Shown: piece after piece, positions 62,404 to 64,000 of the stretch
Position numbering within the stretch: the stretch's first letter is position 1
Layout of the letters: every line of letters begins with the position of its first letter
Source of the DNA: Verrucomicrobiota bacterium
GTDB taxonomy: Bacteria > Verrucomicrobiota > Verrucomicrobiia > Verrucomicrobiales > Akkermansiaceae
Assembly (NCBI GenBank): GCA_017301995.1
Contig: JAFLEH010000001.1
Span: 1-64,000 of the forward strand
Direction: 5' to 3'
Length of the DNA: 64,000 nt
Notes under the pieces: generated by a model
The model's database searches: none
What the model was told of the DNA's origin: nothing
Seen by the model: only the letters and a program-made list of their open reading frames with translations
Translations under genes and position numbers: made by a program

Positions 62404-64000
62404 AACACCTCCTTTTCCGCCTGATCGCCGCCTCCGGCCTGCTCATGCTGCCGGTCTCCGCGGTGCCCGCCGTCCAACAGATCAACGTCGGCAATGTGAC
62501 CTCCTCCGGCGCCTGCGTCGCATGGGAGTTCACCGAAACCGCCCGTCCGGGTCTTGAGGTGTTCACCGATGCAGCCGCCACCCAGAATGTGACCACCTCG
62601 GTCCGGATTGAGGTCCAGTCGTTGGAAAACGCCCGTCGCGAGGCTTCCAGCACTGCCGCCTCCCGCGAGTCCAACCGCGATCTCCAGGACGCAATGAATG
62701 CCAAGGGCGTGGCCTTCGTCCGGATCAGCGGGCTGGATCCCGAGACCGATTATTTCGTCAGACCTCAGGCGCTAGCCGCCACAACGGACACCGTACTCGC
62801 CACGGGAGCGCTTACCCCGCTGACCACCGCGCGAACCGCTTCGTTCGTACCGGAATCCCGTCAGTTGATCGCGGATCTCAGCGCGATGGTGCCCACCACC
62901 GGCGATGTTTCCGGCGGCATCCTCATCGCCACCCACGCGCAATCGGCCTATCCGTTGCTGGCGGTGATCGGCGACGGCACGTCGTCCACATCCGCGTATT
63001 TCGATCTATCACTGCTGCTCGATGCCAGCGGCGAAACCAACCTGATTCCATCGGCCGGGGAGTTGTCGCTCACGCTATCATGGCTGGGACTCCCGGACGT
63101 CGAGGGCGTCTTCCAACCGGATTCGGTGCCCTATACCGGCACCGCAAAGGTCGCGGCTTCCAGCACCACCGAGTTCGTCGGACAGGGATTTGTCGTGCAT
63201 GCTACGCCAAGCGCTTCCACCACTCTGGTTGGGCTCCCCGTCACCGTGAATCTGTCGGTCACGGATGTCGGCGGCGTGATCCAAACCACCTTCAACCGCG
63301 CGCTGATCGTCGAGTCCCCCGCCCTATCCACCGGCGCGGGTAACACTCCGGCTCTGGTATCGGGTGTGCTGAACAACCACCAACTCGTGTTTTCAACCGC
63401 CGGGACCCACACCGTCACCGTCCGGGATTCCGCAAGCAGCGCTTCCACCACGTTCGATGTCACGGTGCGGCCGATGACCTATCAAAACTGGCGGACCTAT
63501 CACCTTGGCGGCAGCCAGTCGGCCGGCGGTGTTTCCTCCAATCCGGACGCCGACCCGTTTCCCAACTTCGTCGAGTTCGTCCATGGCCGCGATCCGAACT
63601 CGCCGGATGCCTCCATTCTCGGCACCACACCGCGGCAGCCCGGCAAGGCGCTTACGATCCGTTTCGATCTCAATCCCTATCAACAAGACTACAAGGTCGT
63701 CATCCAGGTGGCACCCAACATGACCTCCTGGCAACGCTCGGCGAAGGTGCCGCAGGTGGTGCAGTCGTTCCCGACCCACGATCTGATGGAAGTCTCGTGG
63801 ACCGAGGCCGAACTACAGGCGGAAACCGGAGTCGCCAGCACCGGCTATTTCGCGCGCCTCACTTGGGAGCCCGCCACCAGTTTCACATCCTGGTTGGATG
63901 GCTACTCTCTAACCGGCCCCACCGCGTCCCCCACCGCCAATCCGGATGGCGACAATGATCCGAACTTCGTCGAATTCGCTCTCGACTCCGATCCCACCTC
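62400..64000 (+). CDS. Secreted protein with Verrucomicrobia-type C-terminal motif (truncated by window end)
   Basis: The ATG at 62400 overlaps the rhodanese-gene TGA (ATGA), and the frame stays open to the window end, at least 533 codons. Signal peptide MKHLLFRLIAASGLLMLPVSA. An FnIII-like N-domain follows (QINVGNVTSSGACVAWEF; ISGLDPETDYFVRPQALA). Near the visible end are two copies of a motif typical of exported proteins in this phylum: NPDADPFPNFVEFVHGRDP and NPDGDNDPNFVEFALDSDP. The fourth gene of the coupled operon; its C-terminus and any anchor are outside the window. Confidence 0.82.
   Translation, partial: MKHLLFRLIAASGLLMLPVSAVPAVQQINVGNVTSSGACVAWEFTETARPGLEVFTDAAATQNVTTSVRIEVQSLENARREASSTAASRESNRDLQDAMNAKGVAFVRISGLDPETDYFVRPQALAATTDTVLATGALTPLTTARTASFVPESRQLIADLSAMVPTTGDVSGGILIATHAQSAYPLLAVIGDGTSSTSAYFDLSLLLDASGETNLIPSAGELSLTLSWLGLPDVEGVFQPDSVPYTGTAKVAASSTTEFVGQGFVVHATPSASTTLVGLPVTVNLSVTDVGGVIQTTFNRALIVESPALSTGAGNTPALVSGVLNNHQLVFSTAGTHTVTVRDSASSASTTFDVTVRPMTYQNWRTYHLGGSQSAGGVSSNPDADPFPNFVEFVHGRDPNSPDASILGTTPRQPGKALTIRFDLNPYQQDYKVVIQVAPNMTSWQRSAKVPQVVQSFPTHDLMEVSWTEAELQAETGVASTGYFARLTWEPATSFTSWLDGYSLTGPTASPTANPDGDNDPNFVEFALDSDPT

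Overview
The window is a 64 kb chromosomal stretch from a GC-rich Gram-negative bacterium, most likely a member of Verrucomicrobiota (Luteolibacter/Verrucomicrobiaceae-like). This is inference. It rests on a huge multidomain surface protein, on the 'DGDNDPNFVEFALDSDP'-type motif common in that phylum's exported proteins, on the gene content, and on families of oligonucleotide 'word' repeats between genes. No rRNA or tRNA gene was recognised.

Layout. (1) 0.4-13.4 kb: housekeeping and cell-envelope genes. These are an M23 peptidase/L,D-transpeptidase fusion lipoprotein, a GHL10 glycosidase with rmuC, a transglutaminase-like protein with a MalY/PatB-type lyase, DNA polymerase III delta', a TPM-domain protein, recG with an EboD-like dehydroquinate synthase homologue, and a NUDIX hydrolase. 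(2) 13.4-14.8 kb: non-coding repeats, including eight units of a 42-bp tandem repeat. (3) 14.86-18.36 kb: six integron gene cassettes on the + strand, each followed by an attC-like site. (4) 18.6-28.7 kb: ordinary genes. These are a lipoprotein, a DUF4261/DUF2314 protein, a CPA2 antiporter coupled to a flavin-dependent halogenase, a divergent transporter-thioesterase fusion, an RlmI-type methyltransferase, a rhomboid and tyrS. (5) 28.7-34.8 kb: nine more integron cassettes on the - strand. (6) 34.8-35.65 kb: an IS4-family transposase remnant and a 76-codon ORF resembling the start of an integron integrase, divergent from array B as intI should be. (7) 35.65-37.03 kb: dispersed and near-tandem non-coding repeats. 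(8) asnS, and divergently from it a translationally coupled operon: a 6,290-aa secreted protein, a 1,318-aa secreted protein, a degenerate double-rhodanese protein and a further secreted protein that runs off the end. These four genes are joined by ATGA stop/start overlaps.

How the parts relate. The two cassette arrays face each other across about 10 kb of ordinary genes. A dispersed repeat lies outside each array in opposite orientation; a 64-bp core matches at 63 of 64 positions between 13476-13539 and 35804-35867. The whole 22-kb segment therefore looks like the product of, or a substrate for, an inversion of an integron locus that later lost its integrase. About ten of the fifteen cassette genes encode exported or membrane proteins, and eight have ORFs that read into the attC. 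Two unrelated cassette genes thereby share an attC-encoded C-terminal tail. The most unusual coding feature is the giant operon: three tandem FG-GAP/Ppc modules, a PA14 domain nested inside the second, and a C-terminal Hint (hedgehog/intein) domain.

Limits: family names come from motif recognition by eye, without database searches, and no structure prediction was run. Start codons marked as uncertain are choices between in-frame alternatives.
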